Made by a program: the position numbers and the translations under genes
Notes under the pieces: generated by a model
Database searches by the model: none
What the model was told of the DNA's origin: nothing
Seen by the model: only the letters and a program-made list of their open reading frames with translations
Assembly: GCA_041395245.1 (NCBI GenBank)
Contig: JAWLAY010000004.1
Coordinates: 1-64,000, forward strand
From: Aquimonas sp041395245
GTDB taxonomy: Bacteria; Pseudomonadota; Gammaproteobacteria; Xanthomonadales; Xanthomonadaceae
DNA length: 64,000 bases
Direction: 5' to 3'
Shown: positions 6,767-13,679 of the stretch, one piece after another
Position numbering within the stretch: the stretch's first letter is position 1
How the letters are laid out: the number at the start of each line of letters is the position of its first letter

Positions 6767-8401
6767 TCAGGTCACATTCGCCCGCGCCCGCAAGGCGCGG
6801 ATGCCTTCGGAAAAACGCGCCAACGTCGGCGTGCAGTCCCCGGCAGGCAACATCACTTCGATCAACTGGAAGCGACCGCCGGTAGTGAAGGCCGTATCCA
6901 ACGCCGACTTCAGCTCTGCCCGCGTGCGCACCCGATAGCCATCGCCGCCCAGCACCGTGGCCAGATCGGCATAGCGCCAGTCGCCCAGCGCTGCGCACTG
7001 CGATTCCGGCTGGAAGGCGCGGATCATTTCCCAGCTCTGATTGTTCAGCACGATGACAATGGGATCGAGCCCGTAGCGACGACAGTTGCCGAGTTCCCAG
7101 CCGGTCATCTGGAACGCGCCATCGCCGACCAGAATCAGCGTTCGCTCGCTACTGGTGACTTGCATGCCCATTCCTGCCGGCACGCCAAAGCCCATCGAGG
7201 CGTAATAACCCGGTGCCGCCAGCGGCGTCGGACTCAGCTCCATCGCCGCGAACAGACAATCACCAATGTCCGAGGCAATCGGAATCCGTCCATAGCGCTC
7301 GATGCAATCGTTCAGCGCCATCGACAAATCGGCGGCACGCACCGGCGACTCATCGGCCTGCAGTCCGCGCGGCACGCTCGGTGGCGGACTGGGAGGTCGC
7401 GTCGGCGACGCCACCGCCACCCGCGCCAGCAGCGCATCAACCAGATCGGCCAGCGGAATGTCGTGGTAGACGTGATGCCCGACGCGCGCCTCGCGATGTG
7501 CCGCGATCAGCGCACGACGAAAATCCATGCGCTGCGCACTGACGCCGAAATTGCTGTCGGACAGGATCGCCCCCAGCATCACCGGCAAGTCCGAGTCGTC
7601 GAGCAAACGACTGACCTCGGGATCACCCGCCACGCCGAGATAGGTGCCGCGCACATCCAATCCGGCATCGGCCAGCAAGCCGCGTCCCATGAAGGTCGTC
7701 AGCACCGGCAAGTCCAGACGCCGGGCCAGTTCGGCGACCTTGTCCTCCAGCCGGAAGCGTCGCACCTCAACATCCAGCACCAGCACCGGCGCCTTGGCCG
7801 CGCGGATGCGCGTCAACCACTCTTCGGCGCATTCGTCGACGGCCGCGCGCACCACCGGACTGGGCGGCAACACCGGCACCTCGCCAATCACGCGATCCGC
7901 CATGTCACGCGGAATCTCGATCAACACCGGCTGCGAATACTCGCGACAACTGCGCAAGGCCCGCGCGATCAAGCCCGGCGCCGTCAGCGGATCGTCCAGA
8001 CGCACCTGATCGCAGGTGATTTCCTGATAGATGCGCCACTGCGAATCCAGGTGCCGCACCTGATGATGCAGCACCAAGCCGCCATGTCCTTCGGCGGCAC
8101 CCGGCGCACCCGCCAGCACCACCACCGGCGATTGCTCGGCATACGCGCCCGCAATGGCATTCACCACGTTCAGCGCACCCGCGCCGTAGGTCACCGCCAC
8201 CACGCCAAGACCCAGATTCATCCGCGCCGCCGCGTCGGCGGCAAAACCCAGCGCCGGCTCATGACTGAGCGACACCAGCGGCAGAATCCCACTGCCCTCG
8301 ATGTGCTTGAAGAACGGCAGGATGAAATCGCCCGGAATACCGAAAATCTCCCGCGCCCCATGCGCCTTCAGCGCCCGCAACACCTGCACCGCCAGAGTCA
8401 T
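6767..8401 (-). CDS. ipdC: ThDP-dependent 2-oxo acid decarboxylase, indolepyruvate/phenylpyruvate type
   Basis: 544 residues from ATG 8401. The N-terminal Pyr domain carries the catalytic glutamate in SHEPALGFAADA (about residue 48). The C-terminal PP domain has the ThDP/Mg motif GDGAFQMTGWELGN, followed some 25 residues later by LNNQSWEM. The order and motifs fit indole-3-pyruvate or phenylpyruvate decarboxylases (aryl 2-oxo acid to aldehyde plus CO2). Acetolactate synthase is less likely because the central FAD-domain features are missing. It lies 115 bases upstream of the hemolysin operon on the same strand; whether they are co-transcribed is open. The symbol follows the family, and the substrate is not proven. 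Confidence 0.8.
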   Translation of the reverse strand: MTLAVQVLRALKAHGAREIFGIPGDFILPFFKHIEGSGILPLVSLSHEPALGFAADAAARMNLGLGVVAVTYGAGALNVVNAIAGAYAEQSPVVVLAGAPGAAEGHGGLVLHHQVRHLDSQWRIYQEITCDQVRLDDPLTAPGLIARALRSCREYSQPVLIEIPRDMADRVIGEVPVLPPSPVVRAAVDECAEEWLTRIRAAKAPVLVLDVEVRRFRLEDKVAELARRLDLPVLTTFMGRGLLADAGLDVRGTYLGVAGDPEVSRLLDDSDLPVMLGAILSDSNFGVSAQRMDFRRALIAAHREARVGHHVYHDIPLADLVDALLARVAVASPTRPPSPPPSVPRGLQADESPVRAADLSMALNDCIERYGRIPIASDIGDCLFAAMELSPTPLAAPGYYASMGFGVPAGMGMQVTSSERTLILVGDGAFQMTGWELGNCRRYGLDPIVIVLNNQSWEMIRAFQPESQCAALGDWRYADLATVLGGDGYRVRTRAELKSALDTAFTTGGRFQLIEVMLPAGDCTPTLARFSEGIRALRARANVT

Positions 8402-8414
8402 GAGCCACCACCCC

Positions 8415-8446
8415 AAAAAAGAGGCGGCTATGCTCGACGAAGCCTC
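8415..8446 (-). terminator. Possible intrinsic terminator
   Basis: On the minus strand GAGGC (8446-8442) can pair with GCCTC (8425-8421), followed directly by six T (8420-8415). It lies downstream of the secreted protein gene and just upstream of ipdC. The stem is short, so the call is weak. Confidence 0.35.
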
Positions 8447-8495
8447 CGCGCTCGATCATGACCATGATCAAGCGGGAGGCATGCTCCGATCCGCT

Positions 8496-9335
8496 TCAGG
8501 GAATCGTTTCGCCCTCGAAACCATGCGCAAAAATACTCGGCTTGAAGACACGCACCGCGACAATGGCGTTATCCGGATCACCTTGCGCCAAGGCCAGCAA
8601 AAGGTTCTGTCCATCCGGCAGATCACTGGTGCGGAAAAGCCCTCCCGCCACCGCGCTTGTCGCATTGGGCACAAAAGCCAGCAAATCCAGCGTCTCGGTG
8701 CGTGGCGTACCGGCGGGCAGGTCGATGGCACCCAGTTGCACGGCGTTGGTGCCGCCCTGGTAGAACACCCACAGCACCGCAGTGTCGCCCGTGGTGTCGA
8801 CAGCCACGCCATAGCGAGCAAAAATCCCGATCGTGTCGGCGGCAATGGTTTGCAACACATTGCCCGCCATGTCGATCAGAAGGAGATCGCTGCTGAAATC
8901 GCCCACCCAGAACCCGCCCGCGCCACCGTCGGCCGTGGCGTCATAGCTCGCATAGCGAACGATCGCCGGAACGGCCAAGGTGGCGACCACGGTTCGCGTC
9001 TGAGGATCGATTCGACTCAGCACCGTCGTGTTATTGGCGGCCCAGAAATGCGTCCCGTCCCAGGTCAGGCTTCGTGTGCCGACCAGGTCGGGAATATCAA
9101 ATGAATCGAGATACGCACCTGCCTGCGATATCCGGGTGAACCGCGACGACGCCCAGCGCGCCACCCAGTAGTCGCTGCCATCAAAACCCACCGCTGCATA
9201 CCCCAGGCCCTCGCCGGGCAACACCGGATCGACGATCTGCGTGACGTTCACCGCAAACTGCGGCTCAAGCTCGAACTGCGCATTGGCCGGGGCGTACACC
9301 AGCAGCGCCAGAAACAGCATCAGTAGTCTCGACAT
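8496..9335 (-). CDS. Secreted protein, beta-propeller-like, with FxxGFE C-terminal motif
   Basis: 279 residues with a signal peptide ending at PANA (MLFLALLVYAPANA). The body shows repeating strand patterns with GFDGSDYWVARW, TWDGTHFWAANN and GGAGGFWVGDF, which resemble blades of an NHL/YncE-like propeller. The C-terminus is IFAHGFEGETIP. A related ending (VFGSGFE) closes the unrelated secreted protein at 52382-53458, so the motif may be a shared sorting or processing tag. No enzymatic residues are recognised. Monocistronic by position. Confidence 0.75.
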   Translation of the reverse strand: MSRLLMLFLALLVYAPANAQFELEPQFAVNVTQIVDPVLPGEGLGYAAVGFDGSDYWVARWASSRFTRISQAGAYLDSFDIPDLVGTRSLTWDGTHFWAANNTTVLSRIDPQTRTVVATLAVPAIVRYASYDATADGGAGGFWVGDFSSDLLLIDMAGNVLQTIAADTIGIFARYGVAVDTTGDTAVLWVFYQGGTNAVQLGAIDLPAGTPRTETLDLLAFVPNATSAVAGGLFRTSDLPDGQNLLLALAQGDPDNAIVAVRVFKPSIFAHGFEGETIP

Positions 9336-9934
9336 GATTTCGATCTCCCGTCAGAGTGAAACGGCGAGGCAAAGCCACCACACGCGCCAGAAATCACTAC
9401 CGGAACACACCGATCTTCGCGAGTGATCCACCGATGATCACGATGAAACCGGCCTGCCGCGCATGATCCGCACCGCAGGCCAGACACCCGGCGAACCGCC
9501 GCATTTCCGACACCTCAGTGCGCTGCCACCATGTTCGGCGAAACACCACGGACCGATCCTGACCAGAGTCAAACGGCGTACACATCCAGCGCTGCGCAAG
9601 ACCGCCGTCGACGCTGCGCTCATCGCCGCGCACACCATAGACTTCGGGTGTCATTCCCGCGCAGGCGGGGATCCAGCTCTTGTCGGGTGATATCGCAAGC
9701 CGCATGGATTCCCGCCTTCGCGGGAATGACGGCGTTTGCCCCTAACGAATGAAAGGACCGTCACCACCGCGCACCGTCTGCAGCGCTCGGTAGCTCGGGC
9801 ATTTGGTCGTGCGAGACGAAGCGAGGGGTTTCTTCATCACTAGTTCCAGAGGCGGTCCTGTCGATTGCGTGCGTGGGGGGCGAACTTGCCAAGCAAGGTT
9901 TGCCCGGGGCCTCGGATAGCGCGGTGCTACGATG
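9336..9934. other. Intergenic stretch with REP-like palindrome and integron cassette tail
   Basis: 9336-9649 shows no supportable gene. 9650-9731 is a REP-like palindrome and 9743-9957 is a copy of the shared cassette tail, both listed separately. This is the distal edge of the integron. Confidence 0.6.
9650..9731. repeat. REP-like inverted repeat pair
   Basis: GTCATTCCCGCGCAGGCGGG at 9650-9669 faces CCCGCCTTCGCGGGAATGAC at its right end, with about 40 bases between. This is the common bacterial 'attcccgc...gcgggaat' dispersed repeat, and a degraded half occurs near 13612-13628. It lies just beyond the last integron cassette. Confidence 0.8.
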
Positions 9935-9957
9935 CTAGACCTGACCCCGCGCTCCGG
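9743..9957 (-). repeat. Shared cassette tail, copy 1
   Basis: About 215 bases that match 10757-10970 with scattered substitutions. Read on the minus strand it ends in CATTCGTTAGGGGC, close to but not a perfect integron core site (GTTRRRY). Translated in the frame used by copy 2 it gives TSDEETPRF...ARW followed by a stop, so any coding remnant is dead here. It overlaps the last codons of the ORF at 9935-10306. Confidence 0.75.
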
Positions 9958-10306
9958 AATGCAGTAGATAGACGACACCCGTTTCATTGTCGCGAGCAAA
10001 GAAGCCCGCCACTAGGTCATTGCGCCCTTCATATGAAGTGTTTATTTCGACGGATATTTGAAGATCTGCGTCTTTTCTGAATAGGCCAAACCAATTCAGT
10101 CGCCTCGGATTTGGAGTGTAATCGCTGTTGAGGTCGGCGGACCAATACCAATAGGTTCCATCAGTAAGGACCGTGGCGTTTAATTCTGTTCCGCCAGAAT
10201 AGCCAATGTTCTTGACCACCTTTTGCTTGAAATCTCGGCGAATTGTGGCTTCCAGCTTGCGCTGTGCCTTCGCGGCTTCGTCTTTGGATTCGATCAGCGT
10301 AAACAT
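9935..10306 (-). CDS. Hypothetical integron cassette protein, probably 3'-truncated
   Basis: 123 residues, start ATG 10306 with GGAG about 12 bases upstream and the attC at 10354-10431 immediately before it, as expected for a gene cassette. The conserved-looking core is NIGYSGGTELNATV, WYWSADL, TPNPRRLNWFGLF and AGFFARDNETGVVYLLHSG. The last six residues (GARGQV) come from the shared cassette tail at 9743-9957, so the native C-terminus has probably been lost. I recall similar small proteins near defence and phage genes but cannot name a family. Function unknown. Confidence 0.6.
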   Translation of the reverse strand: MFTLIESKDEAAKAQRKLEATIRRDFKQKVVKNIGYSGGTELNATVLTDGTYWYWSADLNSDYTPNPRRLNWFGLFRKDADLQISVEINTSYEGRNDLVAGFFARDNETGVVYLLHSGARGQV

Positions 10307-10353
10307 GGAAATTCTTGGTCTCCAAAAGCGATACGGTAGGACGGAGTTATGAC

Positions 10354-10431
10354 GCCCAACGCCGGAACTCAGCCGCCGGCCGGGCGCTGCGCAGAAGCGA
10401 CTGGACGGTCGGCTGGAGTGAATTGTTGGGC
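10354..10431 (-). other. Integron attC recombination site
   Basis: Read on the minus strand: R'' core GCCCAAC (10431-10425), then AATTCACTCCAGCC pairing imperfectly with GGCTGAGTTCC, then R' core GTTGGGC (10360-10354). Total 78 bp. R'' and R' are exact inverted complements and fit RYYYAAC/GTTRRRY. The L arms pair with at least one unpaired base, the hallmark of attC bottom-strand folding. It lies directly after the Imm35 gene. Confidence 0.9.
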
Positions 10432-10452
10432 CTCATGGGTTTGCTGAGCGAT

Positions 10453-10743
10453 TCATGCCTCGACGGCCCTCAACGCCTCCTGAATGCGAACCTTGAGTGG
10501 GGGCGCAGTGCCCGCAGCTGCGAAGCGCCCCGTACTTTTTGAGACAACGTATGGACCATTGCCGGCAAGCGCGTCACTGACGTTGCGCGATTTAAGAAAA
10601 GCACTAGACTTGTAGTAGATCACCCACGCAGCTTCCAACTCCTCGACCTCTGTGACCACCATCTCAGGCTTGTCGGGCCAATACGGATCGGGACGGTTGA
10701 TCTCGCGGTAACAGATTTCCCGGGCACGCTCAGAAGTAATCAT
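10453..10743 (-). CDS. Imm35/YrhB-type immunity protein (integron cassette)
   Basis: 96 residues from ATG 10743. The cassette boundary R' core (GTTGGGC, 10760-10754) lies just upstream, so the longer reading from 10905 would fuse the previous cassette's tail and is rejected. The C-terminal half WVIYYKSSAFL...ALAGNGPYVVSKSTG...GTAPPL follows the E. coli YrhB pattern (LAGNAP-iidK-sG-GTAkPL), the immunity protein 35 family. Such proteins neutralise polymorphic or contact-delivered toxins. No cognate toxin is in the window, so it would be an orphan immunity gene. It is followed at once by a complete attC, hence a mobile cassette. Confidence 0.75.
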   Translation of the reverse strand: MITSERAREICYREINRPDPYWPDKPEMVVTEVEELEAAWVIYYKSSAFLKSRNVSDALAGNGPYVVSKSTGRFAAAGTAPPLKVRIQEALRAVEA

Positions 10744-10753
10744 TTTCTTGAAG

Positions 10754-10760
10754 CCCAACG
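10754..10760 (-). other. Integron core site GTTGGGC (cassette boundary)
   Basis: Minus-strand GTTGGGC fits GTTRRRY and marks the 5' boundary of the Imm35 cassette. The next identical core is at 10360-10354, giving a cassette of about 400 bp that holds exactly one gene plus an attC. Confidence 0.7.
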
Positions 10761-10970
10761 AATGAAAGGGCCTTCCCCACCGCGCACCGGTTGCAGCGCT
10801 CGGTAGCTCGGCCAGATGGTCGTGCTTGAGGATGGGAAGGGGTTCTTCATCACTCGTTCCGGAGGCGGTCATGTCGATTGTGTGCGTGGGGGTCGAACTT
10901 GCCAAGTAAGGTGTGCCCGAGGCCTCGGATAGCGCGATGCTACGATGCTAGACCTGACCCCGCGCTCCCG
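10757..10970 (-). repeat. Shared cassette tail, copy 2
   Basis: Matches 9743-9957 over about 215 bases and ends on the minus strand in CATTCGTTGGGC, which includes a perfect core site. The same tail ending two different cassettes suggests a common, long attC-bearing 3' end or a duplication within the array. Confidence 0.8.
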
Positions 10971-11004
10971 GATAGCGTGGTGCTACGATGCTAGACCTGA
11001 CCCT
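10926..11004. repeat. 43-bp tandem repeat
   Basis: The unit CGGATAGCGyGrTGCTACGA, followed by TGCTAGACCTGACCC, occurs at 10926 and again at 10969 with a period of 43. A single further copy is at 9913-9948. It forms the outer edge of the shared cassette tail. Confidence 0.8.
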
Positions 11005-11037
11005 CTGGTTTGCATGAGCCTAGAACCAAAATGGTGA

Positions 11038-11178
11038 CTGGTGCGGCCAAGGGCCGCAGCCATATCGAGAACACAGGCGGGGACGGTCAAGCCAAGAGCG
11101 GGTCAGCAGGAAAAAGAGAAGCCCGGAACACGGGAGGAGTTTTGTCAGCCCTGTTGACACGGGCGGCGCAATGGTGAC
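11038..11178 (+). repeat. Accessory repeat R1, copy C
   Basis: Matches copy A (202-341) in the same orientation, 10.8 kb away. It lies about 25 bases beyond the reverse transcriptase stop codon, much as copy A lies just beyond the stop of the small membrane gene at 365. Confidence 0.8.
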
Positions 11179-11203
11179 CCCACGCTCACACGCAACACTA
11201 ATC

Positions 11204-11210
11204 GTTAGAC
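11204..11210 (-). other. attC R''-like core at reverse transcriptase gene end
   Basis: Minus-strand GTCTAAC fits RYYYAAC, and the TAA stop of the reverse transcriptase lies inside it, a common arrangement for cassette genes. No matching GTTRRRY partner is seen within the following 200 bases. The site may have been interrupted by repeat R1, or the true partner is the core at 10754-10760. Confidence 0.55.
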
Positions 11211-12548
11211 CACAAAAGTGACACCGGCCGCCTTCAATGTAACGAATGCACTTGGAACCGAGCAGAAGTCGGAGCCAACATGTCCGTTGACATGCAACTG
11301 GTACAAGAGAAGCCAGAAGCGGTCCAAGGCGTAAGCATCCGACTTGTCAATGCCAGTAGTCCAGGTGGTGATCTTTGCTAGGTGTTGACCTGTACGAAAC
11401 AGCGCAAGGATTGCTATGCAGTCTTCTGTCTTTATTACCTGATCAGCCAAGTCATCCGGAATCGCGAGGCTGTACTTTTGACAGTAGTACAGCGTCCAAG
11501 CCATAGCATCGGAACGATGGCGAGCGGCACTATCTCTGAGGATTTCAATGACGCGCGATGGAAAAAGAATGTGCCCCAGGAGCATCGTGCTGTCGAAAAG
11601 TGATTCAAGTAACGGCAGCAGTACCGGATTCGCCAAAGCAAGCACCAGCAAGTAGTCTAGCGTTGCCTTCTTGGCCGAATGGCTGAGATTCGCTCTCACC
11701 AGTGCACTGGCGGCGTACTTGAGTACGCTGCCTTCGGGATACTTCTGCGCGAGTGCTGTCGCAAAATCGAGGTAGCTGGTGCATCTGTACTCGTTCAGCG
11801 GCGCGCCAGACGGCAGTCTCAGCGCCAGTTCAGTGACCCATAGATCGCTAAACGGCGCAAGCGGAGTGACGATGGATGTCTTTCTTGCGTTCAATCGGAG
11901 CTTGAATGAGTTCAGTTCTTCTTCTAGCCGGCGGATGAACCGCTCCGCATCATCGTACGAATCACAATAAAAAGAATAATCGTCGATGAATCGAGATGCC
12001 CCATTCACCGCACCCCCGCGCACAAAGTTGAATTCTGGCGCAAGCTTTTTATCAACAACTGAGAGAATTATTTCTGCAATGACATTGGACGTTCCCGGAC
12101 CAATCGGAATCCCTTGAGTTTCGTCGCGAACGCATCTTCTCGCGTAGAGGTCGAGGTCGTTGTGCCATCCACCTTTTGTTGCGATCTTGGCTGCCGCCTT
12201 CCCAACTGCCGCCCAAGGAATGGCGTGCGTGTAGATGCTCGGGAAGCACGTAGCAATGTCCGCTCTCGCTACATACCTTTTGTTGAACGCGAGTCGACGA
12301 ACCCTTGACGCCCGCACGGCAGACTTCTCGTAGTCCATGATGATGATTCGCTTATCTTTGTGTTGGCGAGGGCGAATCATGCTGATGTGCGAATCTTGGA
12401 ATGGCTCGATTGCACCCCAGTTTTTTGCTATGCAATCAGCCAACTGTGCGTATGCAACGGGATGCGGTATTGCCAGTGAACGAGCAACCGCATTGAACTT
12501 CGTGGCGCGGTACTCAACTAGATCGAATCCGCGAGCCCTCGGCTTCAT
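11205..12548 (-). CDS. Reverse transcriptase, Abi/DRT (defence-associated) type
   Basis: 447 residues from ATG 12548. The fingers/palm motifs are readable: RADIATCFPSIYTH with catalytic Asp97, TQGIPIGPGTSNVIAEI (144-160), the active-site box FIDD (187-190, in place of YxDD) and LNARKT. A helical C-terminal half of about 220 residues without a known domain follows. No retron, group II maturase or CRISPR-Cas1 features are visible. The architecture fits the 'unknown group'/Abi RTs used in phage defence; class not assignable. It is the first cassette next to the integron platform, with an R''-like core at its stop. The family's expected N-terminus appears in another frame just upstream (12545-12688), so the gene may be frameshifted. 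Confidence 0.85.
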   Translation of the reverse strand: MKPRARGFDLVEYRATKFNAVARSLAIPHPVAYAQLADCIAKNWGAIEPFQDSHISMIRPRQHKDKRIIIMDYEKSAVRASRVRRLAFNKRYVARADIATCFPSIYTHAIPWAAVGKAAAKIATKGGWHNDLDLYARRCVRDETQGIPIGPGTSNVIAEIILSVVDKKLAPEFNFVRGGAVNGASRFIDDYSFYCDSYDDAERFIRRLEEELNSFKLRLNARKTSIVTPLAPFSDLWVTELALRLPSGAPLNEYRCTSYLDFATALAQKYPEGSVLKYAASALVRANLSHSAKKATLDYLLVLALANPVLLPLLESLFDSTMLLGHILFPSRVIEILRDSAARHRSDAMAWTLYYCQKYSLAIPDDLADQVIKTEDCIAILALFRTGQHLAKITTWTTGIDKSDAYALDRFWLLLYQLHVNGHVGSDFCSVPSAFVTLKAAGVTFVV

Positions 12549-12688
12549 TGACAAAAGCGGCGCTGCGGCGCCGGCGTGAACGTCTGGGAAGAGAAGATCG
12601 GCGGGAGCTCTTCCTTGCTTTTCCGTTGGGCGGGCAGGTAGTTGTGCCCAAGGAGTGCTTCGTGAACGAACGCGGCTGGAATGGCCAT
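12545..12688 (-). CDS. Small ORF overlapping RT start; likely RT N-terminal segment
   Basis: 47 residues beginning MAIPAAFVHEALLGHNYLP and containing ELPPIFSSQTFTP. It ends at a TGA that overlaps the RT ATG (ATGA), so coupled translation is possible. As I recall the family, related RTs begin with an 'xYLP...ELPPxFxSxxF' segment in the same polypeptide. The simplest reading is therefore a single-base frameshift near 12560-12575 that splits one protein in two. The alternative is a genuine two-ORF arrangement. Too short to judge by codon use. Confidence 0.5.
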   Translation of the reverse strand: MAIPAAFVHEALLGHNYLPAQRKSKEELPPIFSSQTFTPAPQRRFCQ

Positions 12689-12776
12689 CGGAGTCTTTTG
12701 GTTAGGTCAATCTTCGGATGGATGCGAGAAGCACGCGATAGAGATTTGCGAGGTAGCGGTGCGTCCGTGTTGTGAC

Positions 12777-12783
12777 GTCTAAC
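12777..12783 (-). other. Integron core site GTTAGAC at attI/first cassette junction
   Basis: Minus-strand GTTAGAC fits GTTRRRY. It sits between the intI remnant (starting 12876, opposite strand) and the first cassette, exactly where attI x attC recombination would place it. The RT cassette would begin at this G/TT. Confidence 0.65.
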
Positions 12784-12875
12784 GTCCAATATATACCGCA
12801 AGCGGTGTATATTCAGTTATGGGTAGGTGCATATTCACTTGCTGTGATCCCATCTTATTGATTTTCAATGATTTA
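12784..12875. promoter_or_regulatory. Probable attI / divergent promoter region of the integron
   Basis: AT-rich spacer between the cassette junction and the intI start, with a near-perfect palindrome TATATACCGC AA GCGGTGTATA at 12791-12812. This is the expected place for attI, the cassette promoter (Pc) and the intI promoter. The palindrome could be an operator. No clear LexA box is visible. Confidence 0.45.
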
Positions 12876-13463
12876 ATGATGCCAAACACACCTTTACCAA
12901 CGGCAGCGGCACCGCCGCCAAAGCTGCCGGATGGGGTCCGCGCGACAGCGTTTGAAGCACTACAGCATCCGCACGGAAACACAGTACGTGCATTGGGTCA
13001 AGCGTTTTATCTTGTTCCATGGCAAGCGCCATCCGAAAGACATGGATGCAGCCAAGGCTGAGGCGTTTCTCTCGCCTCTAGCAGTGGGCGGCAATGTGGC
13101 GGCGTCCACTCAGAATCACGCCCTGTCCGCATTGTTGTTTCTATATCGCGATGTGTTGGGCGTTGACTTGCCGTGGATGAGCGAGGCAATTCGAGCCAAG
13201 CGCCCGGCGCGCTTGCCTGTGGTACTGACGCAGCGGGCAGTGATACTGGTATTGGACCGCATTTCCGGCATTCACCGATTGATGGCGCGACTGCTATACG
13301 GCACGGGCATGCGGTTGTTCGCCAGCATCTGTTGCACACCGGATACGACATCCGCGCGGTGCAAGAGCTTCTGCGGCATGCGGATGTCGCTACGACGATG
13401 ATTTATACGCATGCGCTCAATAGAGGTGGGCGAGGTGTATTGAGTCCACTGGGTGCGCTTTGA
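12876..13463 (+). pseudogene. intI: Integron integrase remnant
   Basis: Start region MPNTPLPTAAAPPPKLPD at 12879, then a frame change near 12930 into HYSIRTETQYVHWVKRFILFHGKRHP, the diagnostic N-terminal domain of IntI. It continues through LPWMSEAIRAKRPARLPVVLT and LLYGTGMRL (first catalytic Arg). The sequence then jumps near 13315 to QHLLHTGYDIRAVQELLRHADVATTMIYTHALNRGG, the C-terminal end with the last His and the nucleophile Tyr. About 130-150 residues are missing, including the IntI-specific insertion, the catalytic Lys and the HxLR box. With two frame changes and this deletion the enzyme is dead. It is transcribed divergently from the cassettes, as in all integrons. Confidence 0.92.
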
Positions 13464-13516
13464 TGTCGCCGTCAGGCTGCATTTTCGTCGCGTTTGTCCA
13501 CGCGGAAAATTCTCCC

Positions 13517-13586
13517 GATTGGCGCGATGAGTCAGCTCGCCGAACGTTAGCCCCTGGGGCGAAGGGGGTGACACATCGCGCCAATC
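13517..13586. repeat. MITE-like element, short copy
   Basis: Terminal repeat GATTGGCGCGATGAGTCAGC at 13517-13536 faces its inverted form at 13567-13586. The inner palindrome is reduced to AGCCCCTGGGGCGAAGGGGG. Same family as 4392-4484 and 1-126. It lies between intI and rimI. Confidence 0.75.
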
Positions 13587-13679
13587 AGGACAAATCTTCC
13601 CCGGACAGCAGTACGCCTACGCGGGAATGAGGACAACGACGAACCGGCGCGCGGACAGACGATTCCGCGCGTCTTCTGC

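Larger units (their letters stand above)
10744..11204. other. Cassette junction region without a gene
   Basis: From left to right: core site 10754-10760, shared tail copy 2 (10757-10970), a 43-bp tandem repeat, and repeat R1 copy C (11038-11178). No supported gene. Confidence 0.7.

Noticed and set aside
8496..9335. PEP-CTERM or LPXTG sorting signal at the C-terminus
   Set aside because: No PEP or LPXTG motif, no hydrophobic helix and no basic cluster.
9397..9705. 102-codon minus-strand frame
   Set aside because: It starts inside a REP-like repeat (SWIPACAGMT is the usual translation of that repeat) and has no family or ribosome site.
10744..10905. N-terminal extension of the Imm35 gene to 10905
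   Set aside because: The extra 54 residues come from the shared cassette tail and cross an integron core site; the family's normal length starts at 10743.
11205..13463. Prophage origin for the RT/integrase region
   Set aside because: The integrase remnant has the IntI N-terminal pattern, divergent cassettes and attC; no phage structural genes are present.
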